From NCBI GenBank assembly GCA_013178155.1, contig JABLXH010000050.1, positions 1 to 33,572 of the forward strand: a stretch of DNA of 33,572 bases, given 5' to 3'. The notes under the pieces are model-generated. The model ran no database searches. It saw only the letters and a list, made by a program, of their open reading frames with translations, and had not been told where the DNA came from. The DNA comes from Armatimonadota bacterium (GTDB lineage Bacteria > Armatimonadota > Zipacnadia > Zipacnadales > UBA11051). Positions 1 through 7,851 of the stretch are shown here, in pieces (within the stretch, counting starts at the first letter, position 1; each line of letters begins with the position of its first letter). Made by a program: the position numbers and the translations under genes.

Positions 1-1149
1 GTCCATGACCACGTCGCAGACCACTGCTTCGTCCGGTTCGTGGCAGTTCAGCGTCGGCGGCACGGCACCTTCGACGAGCATCTTCAACGTCAGGGCTAGC
101 TCCGAGGCGCCAGTGGCACCGAGCTGGTGACCCTGGATGGACTTGGTGGAGCTCACCAGCGGCCCCTCACTTCCCGGCCTGAACACCTGTGCCAGTCCCC
201 GCGCTTCCATGTCATCCCCACCGGGCGTGCCCGGCGCATGGGCGTTGACATAGGCGATGCTCTCCGGCGCGATTCCGGCACGCCGCAGGGCCGCACTCAT
301 GGCCCGCGCGGCACCATTGCCGTCAGGGCAGGGAGCGGTGATGTGATAGGCGTCGCCGGAGCAGCCGTAGCCGACGATCTCGCCCAGGACCTCGGCGCCC
401 CGACGGCGGGCGAACTCAAGCTCCTCCAGTACCATGACTGTCGCCCCCTCGCCCATCACGAACCCGTCGCGACTGCGATCAAAGGGCCGGCAAGCGGTTG
501 CCGGCTCATCGTTGCGGACAGACAGAGCACCAGCCGACGCAAAGCCCGCCAGCGCGGTCGGTGTGACGGCCGCTTCGGCGCCGCCCGAGATCATGACCTT
601 GGCCGCGCCACGGGCGATGATCTCGAAGGCTTCACCGAGCGCGTGGGTACTCGTCGCACACGCCGTCACAACGGCCAGGTTGGGCCCCCGAGCCCCCGTT
701 TCCATCGAGATGAGCCCAGAGGCCATGTCAATGATCATCATGGGCACGAGAAAGGGGCTCACCCGCCCGGGACCACGCTCAAGCAGGACCTGGTGCTGGT
801 CCTCCCAGGTCTTCATGCCGCCAATGCCCGACCCCACGAGCACACCCACCTCATCCGCGATCTCCTCGTCAATGACCAGGCCGGACTGCTCCAAAGCGAG
901 TTTGGCGGCGTAAAGGGCGTAATGGAGGAAGGGGTCCGCGCGCTTGATGAGCTTGGGATCGAGGCGCTCTTCGAGGTCAGGGATATCCGGCACCTCGGCA
1001 GCAATACGAACCTTGTAGGCCGAGGTGTCAAACCGCGTGATGGGCTTGACGCCAGAGCGTCCCTCGAGGCAGGCCTGCCACAGCGCCTCCAGGCCAATCC
1101 CTGCCGCAGAGAGCGTCCCGATCCCGGTTATCGCCACACGGTAACTCAT
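1..1149 (-). CDS. fabF: 3-oxoacyl-ACP synthase II (FabF), 3' end cut by window edge
   Basis: Condensing enzyme that elongates acyl-ACP with malonyl-ACP in FAS II. The 383 visible residues start at an ATG (1147-1149) and run open through the window edge; a full FabF is about 410 residues, so roughly 30 are missing. Visible thiolase-fold features are the nucleophile Cys164 in VTACATST, His304 in VNAHAPGTP, Lys336 in SSTKS and His341 in GHQLGATG, so the Cys-His-His triad is complete. The loop after the first His reads HAPGT where FabF proteins usually have HGTST, a local oddity. It is the last visible gene of the fab operon, 135 bases after acpP. The identity as a KAS II-type enzyme is secure; specificity (elongation versus a specialised role) cannot be read. 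Confidence 0.93.
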   Translation of the reverse strand, partial: MSYRVAITGIGTLSAAGIGLEALWQACLEGRSGVKPITRFDTSAYKVRIAAEVPDIPDLEERLDPKLIKRADPFLHYALYAAKLALEQSGLVIDEEIADEVGVLVGSGIGGMKTWEDQHQVLLERGPGRVSPFLVPMMIIDMASGLISMETGARGPNLAVVTACATSTHALGEAFEIIARGAAKVMISGGAEAAVTPTALAGFASAGALSVRNDEPATACRPFDRSRDGFVMGEGATVMVLEELEFARRRGAEVLGEIVGYGCSGDAYHITAPCPDGNGAARAMSAALRRAGIAPESIAYVNAHAPGTPGGDDMEARGLAQVFRPGSEGPLVSSTKSIQGHQLGATGASELALTLKMLVEGAVPPTLNCHEPDEAVVCDVVMD

Positions 1150-1154
1150 GTTGG

Positions 1155-1210
1155 GGTCACCATTCTGGTCAATCGGCCGTTTCGGCCAGTTGCCTCCCGG
1201 GGCGGTGACC
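1155..1210. repeat. Inverted repeats in the acpP-fabF spacer
   Basis: The 135-base spacer between acpP and fabF holds an outer inverted repeat, GGTCACC (1155-1161) and GGTGACC (1204-1210). Inside it is a short GGCCG-TTT-CGGCC hairpin. In the acpP-fabF mRNA this could fold just before the fabF start and lower fabF expression relative to the abundant acyl carrier protein. That role is inference from position; the fold was judged by eye. Confidence 0.3.
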
Positions 1211-1284
1211 AAGTGTTTCCCTACCCCCGGAGGCGGACCCGGCCACTCGCCTGTGATGCGATGAGAGCCTCTCTTCTCGGCTGG

Positions 1285-1524
1285 CTAGCCTTTGACCCCG
1301 CGCTCCTCCAGGTAGCGGACGGCATCGCCTACGGTCCGTATCTTCTCGGCATCCTCGTCCGGAATGTCCACGTTGAACTCGTCTTCCAGCGCCATGACGA
1401 GCTCAACAACATCCAGAGAGTCTGCTTTCAGGTCGCCGTCGAAGCTGGCGCTCTCCGTGACCTGGCTCTCCTCAACCTTGAGTTCCTTCACAATCAGTTG
1501 CTGCACGCGCTCGAACAACGCCAT
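1285..1524 (-). CDS. acpP: Acyl carrier protein
   Basis: Small acidic carrier of 79 residues, the usual ACP size, holding growing acyl chains on 4'-phosphopantetheine. The attachment serine is Ser36 in ADSLDVVEL, followed by the typical acidic helix ([19 protein letters not shown]). The frame stays open upstream, but the start is the ATG at 1522-1524 ([10 protein letters not shown]): it has a strong ribosome-binding site, GGAGGTGA at 1532-1539, seven bases away, and gives the normal family N-terminus. It lies between fabG and fabF in the classical fab order. The residue before ADSLD is Lys rather than the common Gly, a minor variation. Confidence 0.97.
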   Translation of the reverse strand: MALFERVQQLIVKELKVEESQVTESASFDGDLKADSLDVVELVMALEDEFNVDIPDEDAEKIRTVGDAVRYLEERGVKG

Positions 1525-1585
1525 GCGATCTTCACCTCCGTGTGCCATCCGGCACGGATCTGCAGGGATGCTATTGCCAGACGGC

Positions 1586-2329
1586 CTACATGATGAGGCC
1601 GCCGTCAATATTGAGGCACTGGCCAGTCACATAGCCAGCTTCCGGTGAGGCCAAGAAGGCTACCACGTTGGCGACATCCTCCGCGGTACCAGGGCGAGCC
1701 AGCGGGATGCGGCTCAGCCAGCCGGCACGCACCTCCTCGGACAACACATGCGTCATGGCCGTCTCGATGAACCCCGGGGCCACCGCGTTGCACGTGATGT
1801 TGCGACTGGCGAACTCCTGAGCCGTGCTCTTGGTCAGAGCGATGAGCCCGCCCTTGGAGGCCGAGTAGTTGGCCTGGAACTTGTTGCCCCCGACGCCGAC
1901 TACTGACGAGATGTTGACGATCCGGCCGTACTCGGCTTTCATCATGGGTCGCACGGCAGCCCTGGTGCAGAGGAAGGCGCCCTTGAGGTTGATGTCCAGG
2001 ACCAGGTCCCACTGCTCCTCGGTCATCCGGATCATGGGACCATCACGGGTGATGCCGGCGTTGTTCACCAGGATGTCCAGGCGCCCGAAGGTGTCCATGG
2101 TGGACTTGACCATAGCGTCCACGTCGTCCGCCCTGGTGACACTGCCGACAGAGACGAGAGTCTGCACCCCCAGTTCGCGGAGGTCAGCGGCAACGCGCTC
2201 GGCCCCGTCAGCGTTGACATCGTTGATGACAATCTGGGCTCCCTGGCAGGCCAGTCGCCTGGCGATGACCGCGCCGATTCCTCCCCCCGACCCCGTGATC
2301 ACTGCAACTTGCCCTGTCAGGTCAAGCAT
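1586..2329 (-). CDS. fabG: 3-oxoacyl-ACP reductase (FabG)
   Basis: NADPH-dependent reductase for the first reduction of the FAS II cycle, a 247-residue short-chain dehydrogenase of normal length. Seen directly: the nucleotide-binding TGSGGGIG motif at residues 12-19, NNAG at 89-92, catalytic Ser142, Tyr155 and Lys159 (YSASK), and the C-terminal [12 protein letters not shown] segment typical of FabG. The start ATG at 2327-2329 is preceded by CGGAGAG. It lies 21 bases after fabD and 61 bases before the acpP start, so it is part of the same transcript. Related SDRs can look alike, but the fabD-fabG-acpP context makes FabG nearly certain. Confidence 0.96.
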   Translation of the reverse strand: MLDLTGQVAVITGSGGGIGAVIARRLACQGAQIVINDVNADGAERVAADLRELGVQTLVSVGSVTRADDVDAMVKSTMDTFGRLDILVNNAGITRDGPMIRMTEEQWDLVLDINLKGAFLCTRAAVRPMMKAEYGRIVNISSVVGVGGNKFQANYSASKGGLIALTKSTAQEFASRNITCNAVAPGFIETAMTHVLSEEVRAGWLSRIPLARPGTAEDVANVVAFLASPEAGYVTGQCLNIDGGLIM

Positions 2330-2350
2330 GTCAACTCTCCGTGAATACTT

Positions 2351-3280
2351 CTAGGACTGCAGCGCCGCGACCGTGGCGCCAATGCTCTCCAGCGTATCCG
2401 CATTGAGGGCGCGGGCCTCGGGCACGGCGCGCCTGAGCATGCCCGTCAAGACCTTACCCGGCCCCACCTCGACGAAATCGGTGACACCCATCTCCACCAG
2501 CTTCACGATGCAATCGTGCCAGCGCACGGCCCCGGTCAGTTGTGCCAGCAGAGCGGCACGAATGTCGGCGCTGGATGTCCGGGGCATGGCGTCCACATTG
2601 GAGACCACTGGAATGGCGGCGTCGGTCAGCGCGACCTGGTTGAGCGCCAAGCCCAGTTTCTCAGCGGCCGGAGCCATCAGCGGCGAATGGAAAGCGCCGC
2701 TGACGTTGAGTGGCAGCACTCGCTTCGCTCCCGCCGACGAGGCCAGCTCTGACGCCCGTTGCACTGCGGGCTCCTCGCCAGAGATGACGACCTGGCCCGG
2801 TGCGTTAAGGTTCGCCAGGCAGACGACGCCAACCTCCCGTGCTGGCTCGATGGCTGCCGCCAGCGCCTCGGGTTCAAGGCCGAGCACGGCGGCCATCGTC
2901 CCTCCCGTTGCCCGTCCCGCTTCGGCCATGTACTGCCCGCGCAGGCGCACAAGCTTGGCAGCCTCGGTGGGCGCCAGACACCCCGCAGCCACCAGCGCTG
3001 TGTACTCCCCCAGACTGTGTCCTGCTAAGGCGTCCGGCCGTACGCCCGCCTCAACCAGCAGGTGGCAGACAGCCACTGAATGCGCCAGCAGGGCGGGCTG
3101 AGCGTGCTCGGTGCGGGTCAGCTCTTCGGCAGGACCCTCGAACATGAGTTCCAGCAGCGGAAAGTCCAGCGCCGCAGCCAGCTCGTCCAATAAGGCCCGT
3201 GCTCCCGGCGATCCCTCATAGAGGTCGCGCGCCATGCCCACTGTCTGCGATCCCTGACCCGGGAAGATGAAGGCTAGCAT
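2351..3280 (-). CDS. fabD: Malonyl-CoA:ACP transacylase (FabD)
   Basis: Loads malonate from malonyl-CoA onto ACP. The 309 residues match the normal FabD length. Visible motifs: the N-terminal FPGQGSQ (6-12), the nucleophile elbow GHSLGEY with Ser89, the catalytic His198 in SGAFHSPLM, and the late EVGPGKVLTG segment. The gene starts four bases after the etfA stop codon and has only a weak ribosome-binding site, so translation is probably coupled to etfA. This close junction is what places the flavoprotein block inside the fab operon rather than merely next to it. Confidence 0.96.
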   Translation of the reverse strand: MLAFIFPGQGSQTVGMARDLYEGSPGARALLDELAAALDFPLLELMFEGPAEELTRTEHAQPALLAHSVAVCHLLVEAGVRPDALAGHSLGEYTALVAAGCLAPTEAAKLVRLRGQYMAEAGRATGGTMAAVLGLEPEALAAAIEPAREVGVVCLANLNAPGQVVISGEEPAVQRASELASSAGAKRVLPLNVSGAFHSPLMAPAAEKLGLALNQVALTDAAIPVVSNVDAMPRTSSADIRAALLAQLTGAVRWHDCIVKLVEMGVTDFVEVGPGKVLTGMLRRAVPEARALNADTLESIGATVAALQS

Positions 3281-3284
3281 CGCG

Positions 3285-4484
3285 CTATTCCAAACCCAGT
3301 TCCTTCTTGAGCGCCTTGGTCAGCGCCGGGACCACCTCAAACAGGTCGCCCACGATACCGTAGTGCGCCACGCCGAAAATGGGGGCGTCGGGGTCGTTGT
3401 TGATGGCCACGATGCAGTCCGAAGAGCCCATGCCGGCCAGATGCTGTACCGCCCCGGAGATGCCACAAGCGATGTACAGCTTTGGCTGTACGGTCTTGCC
3501 GGTCTGACCCACCTGGTGGTAGGCGGGTATCCAGCCGGCGTCTACCGTCGCGCGCGAAGCGCCGACCGCCGCGCCAAGGACCTCAGCCAGCTCGCGAATG
3601 AGTGCGAAGTTCTCCGCCTTGCGCAGCCCTCGCCCACCGGAGACGATAATCTCCGCTTCCTGCACATCAAGCTCGTCGCGGCCCTCCTCCCGGATGATCT
3701 CCAGGATTTTGGCGGCAATGGCCTGTTCCTTGAGGTCGACATGGCTACGGATGATCTCGGCGGTGCGTGAGAGGTCTGGCTCCGCTTTCTTCATCACTCG
3801 AGGGCGCACGGTGGCCATCTGCGGTCGGGCATGGCGGCAGACAATCGTCGCCATCACATTGCCACCGAAGGCCGGGCGAGTCTGCATCAGCAGCCGGGTC
3901 TCCGGATCAATCGCCAGGCCGGTGCAATCAGCCGTGAGGCCGGCCCCGATGCGAGCCGCAATCCGCGATGCGAGGTCGCGGCCCATCACTGTGGCACCGA
4001 TGAGCACAATCTCTGGCTTGTACTGGTTGATGAGTGCCGCGATGACGCTCGTAAACGGATCCGTGCGGTAATGCTCCAGTGTCTCGTGCTCAACCAGGTA
4101 CACCTTGTCAGCGCCATAGTGTGCGGCGATCTGGGCCAGGGGCTCCACTTGCCAGCCAGCCAACACCATCGCCAGCTCCACGCCCAGCTCGTCCGCCAGC
4201 TTGCGGCCTTCGCTGACCAACTCTAACGTGACATCGGCCAGCCGGCCGTCGTGGGTTTCGGCCAGTACCCAGACGCCCTTGTACTGACTGGTGTCCACGT
4301 TCTCCTTGCGGGTGATCTCGGCGATAATGGCCCCGAACTTGCAACTGCTGATGCAGGCTCCGCACTGTGTGCAGTTGTCGTTGAAGACCGCCTTACCCTC
4401 CACCATGTCAATGGCGCCATACGGGCAGGCACTCAAGCAGAGCTTGCATCCCACACACTTGTCAGCATCAATGTAGATCGGCAT
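3285..4484 (-). CDS. etfA: Electron transfer flavoprotein alpha subunit with N-terminal 2x[4Fe-4S] ferredoxin domain
   Basis: The 399 residues are longer than a plain EtfA (about 310-340) because of an N-terminal ferredoxin domain. Two clusters are encoded by Cys10/13/16/20 ([12 protein letters not shown]) and Cys38/41/44/48 ([12 protein letters not shown]). The EtfA body follows, with the FAD-binding C-terminal region containing VSGGRGL, VGQTGK and [12 protein letters not shown]. Such fusions are known from anaerobes, for example the caffeyl-CoA reductase EtfA (CarE) of Acetobacterium woodii, where ferredoxin-linked flavin-based electron bifurcation is established. Start: ATG with GGAGGG eight bases upstream. 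The gene lies between etfB and fabD. It presumably passes electrons between ferredoxin/NADH and the upstream dehydrogenase; bifurcation itself is inferred. Confidence 0.94.
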   Translation of the reverse strand: MPIYIDADKCVGCKLCLSACPYGAIDMVEGKAVFNDNCTQCGACISSCKFGAIIAEITRKENVDTSQYKGVWVLAETHDGRLADVTLELVSEGRKLADELGVELAMVLAGWQVEPLAQIAAHYGADKVYLVEHETLEHYRTDPFTSVIAALINQYKPEIVLIGATVMGRDLASRIAARIGAGLTADCTGLAIDPETRLLMQTRPAFGGNVMATIVCRHARPQMATVRPRVMKKAEPDLSRTAEIIRSHVDLKEQAIAAKILEIIREEGRDELDVQEAEIIVSGGRGLRKAENFALIRELAEVLGAAVGASRATVDAGWIPAYHQVGQTGKTVQPKLYIACGISGAVQHLAGMGSSDCIVAINNDPDAPIFGVAHYGIVGDLFEVVPALTKALKKELGLE

Positions 4485-4552
4485 AAACGCAGCCCTCCGA
4501 CGCTACGACTCGGCAGCGCACTATTCCCGTGTTCGCAAAGCCGTCGCCCGTC

Positions 4553-5335
4553 CTAGACGACCTGTTTTTCGCGCAGGATCTTCACCAGGCGCTCAACGAC
4601 ATCATTGACGTCGCCTTCCAGACGCTCTCCCTGCGTGTGCCGCTGCGGCGCAAAAACCTTGACCACATTGGTGGGCGATCCGTTGAGGCCGCACCGGCTC
4701 TCGTCGGCCTCAATGTCGGCAGCCGTCCAGGTTGGGATCTCTTTCTTCCGAGCCTTCATCACGTTCTTGAGACTGGCATGACGTGGCTCGTTCATCTGCT
4801 TGACGACAGTGATCAGGCAGGGCAGGCGTGTCTCGACGACCTCAAAGCGGTCGGAGAGCAGACGCTTCACCCGTGCCTTCTTCCCCTCCACCTCAATATC
4901 AATGGCGTAGGTTACCTGCGGGATGCCAAGGTGTTCGGCAAGCCCCGGTCCCACCTGCGCTGTGTCCCCATCGAAGGCCTGCTTGCCGCAGATGATCAGG
5001 TCGTACTCGCCCAGCTTCTTAATGGTCTGCGCCAGGGTGTACGACGTGGCGAGGGTGTCGGAGCCGGCGAAGGCGCGGTCGGAAACCAGGATGGCCTCGT
5101 CGGCGCCCATGGCCAGCGCGTCTTTGAGCGCCTGCTGGGCCTGCGGCGGCCCCATCGTGATGACCGTCACCTTCCCGCCGTGTTTCTCCACCAACTGCAG
5201 CCCGCACTCAATGGCATTCTCGTCGAAGGGGTTGATGATGCTTGGCACCCCTTCGCGCACCAGAGTGTTGGTGACCGGGTCGATGCGCACCTCGGTGGTA
5301 TCCGGCACCTGCTTGATGCTAACGATGATATTCAT
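4553..5335 (-). CDS. etfB: Electron transfer flavoprotein beta subunit, bifurcating-type
   Basis: Partner of EtfA in the heterodimeric flavoprotein; 260 residues, normal length. Seen: VSIKQVPDT at the N-terminus, MGPPQA at 61-66, SDRAFAGSDTLATS at 85-98 and GKQAFDGDTAQVGPGLAE at 117-134. The DGDTAQVGP form resembles EtfB of clostridial Bcd/Etf complexes, which bind a second FAD and bifurcate electrons. Canonical mitochondrial-type EtfB binds AMP and reads more like DDDxNQTGQ there. The bifurcating assignment is therefore a motif-based inference. Start: ATG with GGAGG six bases upstream. The order acd-etfB-etfA is the same as in butyryl-CoA dehydrogenase operons. Confidence 0.95.
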   Translation of the reverse strand: MNIIVSIKQVPDTTEVRIDPVTNTLVREGVPSIINPFDENAIECGLQLVEKHGGKVTVITMGPPQAQQALKDALAMGADEAILVSDRAFAGSDTLATSYTLAQTIKKLGEYDLIICGKQAFDGDTAQVGPGLAEHLGIPQVTYAIDIEVEGKKARVKRLLSDRFEVVETRLPCLITVVKQMNEPRHASLKNVMKARKKEIPTWTAADIEADESRCGLNGSPTNVVKVFAPQRHTQGERLEGDVNDVVERLVKILREKQVV

Positions 5336-5354
5336 GTAAGGCCTCCGGCATGAC

Positions 5355-5427
5355 GTCTCGTAGCCCGGCAGGAATCAGTCCCGGCCCCCGAGAGGCTCAG
5401 GTCCGCTACGGGAGCCGGGCGTGAGAC
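5355..5427. repeat. Long inverted repeat between acyl-CoA dehydrogenase and etfB
   Basis: Two arms in the 93-base spacer pair almost perfectly: GTCTC-gta-GCCCGGC (5355-5369) with GCCGGGC-gt-GAGAC (5414-5427), about 12 base pairs with a small internal loop. One arm ends one base from the dehydrogenase stop codon. In the mRNA the hairpin would protect the upstream message end or slow passage into etfB. It lacks a clear U-tract, so it is not a standard intrinsic terminator. Confidence 0.5.
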
Positions 5428-5428
5428 C

Positions 5429-6589
5429 CTACTTGCGCTGGCTGATGGCTTCCTTCAGTACTTCCAGCGCTATGACATTGCGCTGGATTTCCGAGGTCCC
5501 CTCGACCAACTCGAAGAGCTTGCTTTCGCGGAGATAGCGCTGCACGGCATGGTCACAGATGTAGCCATGGCCCCCGTGGATGTTGACCGCGCGGTTGCAC
5601 ACACGGGCGCAGACCTCCGAGGTGTAGACCTTGGCCATGGCCGCGATCTTGCTCAGCTCGGGGCTTCCATTGTCCTTGCACCAGGCGGCCTTCCGGGCCA
5701 GCAAACGCCCGGCCTCGATCTCCATCGCCATGTCAGCGATCTGGTGCTGTATGGCCTGGAACTCCGAGATCTTCTGGCCGAACTGCTCGCGGACCAGCGA
5801 GTAGGCGACGCCGTCGTCGTAGGCCTTCTGAGCCAGGCCGACAGCCCCGATGGCCATGCCGATGCGGCCCACGTCGAGCAGGTCCATGGCCACGCGGAAG
5901 CCCCGGCCTTCACGCCCCAGGACGTTCTCCCTGGGCACGCGTGCGTCCTGGAAGATGAGTTCGGTGTTCGGTACCGAGGGGAAGCCCATCTTCTTCTCGT
6001 TCTTACCGATCTCAAAGCCTTCCATCCCCTTCTCCACGATGAAGGCTGTCAGACCGCGCATGCCCTTCTCAGGGTTGGCATTGGCAATGACCACATAGGT
6101 CTCAGCCGCGCCGCCGTTGGTGATGAAGATCTTGGTGCCATTCAGCAGATACTCGTCGCCCACCAGCTTCGCCTTGGTCTTGACGGAACCGGCGTCAGAG
6201 CCGACATCCGGCTCGGTCAGGCCCATGGCCCCGATCTTCTCGCCTGTGGCAAGGGGCGTGAGGTACTTCTGCTTCTGCTCCTCAGAGCCGAAGGCCATGA
6301 TGGGATACATGCACAGCATGTGCGCGGCAAAGACGGCCCCGCTGGTGGTGCAGGCATGGGCCAACTGCTCGCCCACCACAGCCCAGTCCATCCAGCTCAG
6401 CCCCATGCCCCCGTACTCCTCAGGCACCGGGATGCCAAACAGGTCCATCTGGGCCATCTGCTTGACGTTGTCCCAGGGGAACTCCCCCTTGGCATCGGTT
6501 TCCTCAGCCTTCGGCGCCAGAACATCGTCGCAGAATTCCTGAACCGCCTCGTAGAGCTCAAGCTGCTCCTCGGAGAAGCCAAAATCCAT
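5429..6589 (-). CDS. Acyl-CoA dehydrogenase family flavoprotein (possible acyl-ACP redox enzyme)
   Basis: FAD enzyme of 386 residues, the standard length for the short/medium-chain acyl-CoA dehydrogenase and butyryl-CoA dehydrogenase group. Both family signatures are present: GLTEPDVGSDAGS (123-135) and the C-terminal YLRESKLFELVEGTSEIQR, with Glu363 as the likely catalytic base. The residue before this Glu is Val where many relatives have Tyr. The FAD/tetramer motif REQFGQKISEFQAIQ is at 267-281. Start: ATG with GGGAGG eight bases upstream. It lies 74 bases after fabH and is followed by etfB-etfA-fabD. The family normally interconverts acyl-CoA and 2-enoyl-CoA through Etf; the position inside FAS II raises the possibility that its substrate is acyl-ACP. 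Substrate and direction cannot be read from sequence. Confidence 0.93.
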   Translation of the reverse strand: MDFGFSEEQLELYEAVQEFCDDVLAPKAEETDAKGEFPWDNVKQMAQMDLFGIPVPEEYGGMGLSWMDWAVVGEQLAHACTTSGAVFAAHMLCMYPIMAFGSEEQKQKYLTPLATGEKIGAMGLTEPDVGSDAGSVKTKAKLVGDEYLLNGTKIFITNGGAAETYVVIANANPEKGMRGLTAFIVEKGMEGFEIGKNEKKMGFPSVPNTELIFQDARVPRENVLGREGRGFRVAMDLLDVGRIGMAIGAVGLAQKAYDDGVAYSLVREQFGQKISEFQAIQHQIADMAMEIEAGRLLARKAAWCKDNGSPELSKIAAMAKVYTSEVCARVCNRAVNIHGGHGYICDHAVQRYLRESKLFELVEGTSEIQRNVIALEVLKEAISQRK

Positions 6590-6663
6590 GGTTGCTGCCT
6601 CCCTGAATAGTGCGCTCCGGGCTCAGCGCCCGAAGTCCGTAGTTCCAGCCGGAACGCGTGACG

Positions 6664-7656
6664 TTACTTGGTCCACTCGAGGACGCTGCCAGCCAGTGAG
6701 AAGCCAGCGCCGAAGGCCACCAGCAGCAGGTGCTGGCCGTTGCGCAACTCTCCAGCCCGGTACAGATCATCGAGGGCCAGCGGGATCGAGGCGGCCGAGG
6801 TGTTACCGTAACGCTCCACGTTGCAGAATACGTGGGACTCCGGCAGGCCCAGGCGCTTGGCCGCCGCGTCGATGATGCGCTTGTTGGCCTGGTGCATGAT
6901 GGCCCAGTCAATATCCCGGTTGGTCAGTCCGGCTTGTTTGATGGCGGCCTCGGCCACTTCCGGGCAACCCCGGACCGCCAGCTTGAACACTTCGTGCCCC
7001 TCCATGTACAGGAAGTGGGCTTTCTGCTCCAGCTCCTGCAGACTGACAGGGCGTCGCGATCCACCCGCGGGCAAGGTCAGATAGTGGCTGTTAAGGCCAT
7101 CGGACCACAGGGAGAAGCTCAGGAAGCCGTGTCCGGGCTTGGCGGGTGACACAACGGCGGCACCGGCCCCGTCCCCGAAAAGGACACACGTGGCGCGGTC
7201 CTCCCAGTTCACGATCCGCGACAAGGTCTCTGCGGCCACCACCAGCACATGGTTGCACAGGCCGGCCATCACATACCCGCTGGCAACCGACAGGGCGTAC
7301 AGAAAGCCCGTACAGCCAATAAGCAGGTCGAAGGCCCCGGCCCTGGTGGCACCAATACGGCCCTGCAGGATGGAGGACGTCGAGGGGAACATGTGGTCGG
7401 GAGTGACGGTGGCGCAGATGACCAGGTCCAGATCCTCGGCACTCAACTGGGCATCGTCCAGCGCCCGCTGTGCCGCCATCAGGGCGAGGTCGGAAGTCGC
7501 CTGTTCCGGAGCGGCAATGTGCCGCTCCTTCATGCCGGTATGACTGACGATCCACTCGTCAGTGGTGTCTACCATCTTCTCCAGATCAGCGTTGGTCAAG
7601 ACGCGATCTGGGACGTAGGACCCCAGTCCCGCCAGTTTGGCACCACGAACCATCAT
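6664..7656 (-). CDS. fabH: 3-oxoacyl-ACP synthase III (FabH)
   Basis: Starts fatty-acid synthesis by condensing a short acyl-CoA with malonyl-ACP. Normal length (330 residues). The triad is visible: Cys115 in LLIGCTGFLYAL, His255 in IMHQANKR and Asn285 in YGNTSAASIP. The N-terminus shows GSYVPDRVLTN and the DTTDEWIVSHTGMKERH segment. Two adjacent ATG codons begin the frame; AAGGTGG lies nine bases before the first. The residues before the active Cys (LIG) differ from the common AAC/NAAC form. It follows plsX after a 195-base spacer, longer than the other spacers in the operon, and precedes the acyl-CoA dehydrogenase. Confidence 0.95.
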   Translation of the reverse strand: MMVRGAKLAGLGSYVPDRVLTNADLEKMVDTTDEWIVSHTGMKERHIAAPEQATSDLALMAAQRALDDAQLSAEDLDLVICATVTPDHMFPSTSSILQGRIGATRAGAFDLLIGCTGFLYALSVASGYVMAGLCNHVLVVAAETLSRIVNWEDRATCVLFGDGAGAAVVSPAKPGHGFLSFSLWSDGLNSHYLTLPAGGSRRPVSLQELEQKAHFLYMEGHEVFKLAVRGCPEVAEAAIKQAGLTNRDIDWAIMHQANKRIIDAAAKRLGLPESHVFCNVERYGNTSAASIPLALDDLYRAGELRNGQHLLLVAFGAGFSLAGSVLEWTK

Positions 7657-7702
7657 ATGCCAGGGCCACCTTAGGATTCTCGGGTTCGGCGTCGGAGGTA
7701 GC

Positions 7703-7717
7703 GACCTGGCCCAGGTC
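7703..7717. promoter_or_regulatory. Palindrome upstream of fabH, candidate operator
   Basis: A 15-base palindrome with seven-base arms, GACCTGG-C-CCAGGTC, lies about 47 bases upstream of the fabH start in the 195-base plsX-fabH spacer. Its size and symmetry fit a dimeric repressor site. It does not resemble the Bacillus FapR box. No convincing -35/-10 pair was found beside it, so it may act on read-through or on a non-canonical promoter. Confidence 0.35.
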
Positions 7718-7813
7718 TAGTCTCACAACGCTGACCCACAGGCCCGGCGGCCCCGTCTTGCCCCACCAGGGCGTTCCCTCCCGACCACCGGATCGTCCAG
7801 GTCGTCACACTAA

Positions 7814-7827
7814 GCGCCGCCGGGCGC
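7814..7827. terminator. Small GC hairpin after plsX
   Basis: GCGCC-GCCG-GGCGC forms a short stem-loop 25 bases after the plsX stop codon, with only a weak T-containing stretch beyond it. It may be a leaky terminator or an RNA-stability element separating plsX from fabH. Confidence 0.25.
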
Positions 7828-7851
7828 ACCGCAGGTGAGCGTGGGCGATAG

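Noticed and set aside
127-1593. 488-residue plus-strand frame
   Set aside because: Antisense shadow of fabF and acpP; low-complexity composition, no motif, no ribosome-binding site. GC-rich genes often leave open frames on the other strand.
5549-6610. 353-residue plus-strand frame
   Set aside because: Exact antisense shadow of the acyl-CoA dehydrogenase; rich in His/Gly/Leu with no fold signature.
6590-6663. Small inverted repeats between fabH and the acyl-CoA dehydrogenase
   Set aside because: CGGGC..GCCCG and GTTCC..GGAAC pairs are only five bases long, expected by chance in GC-rich DNA.
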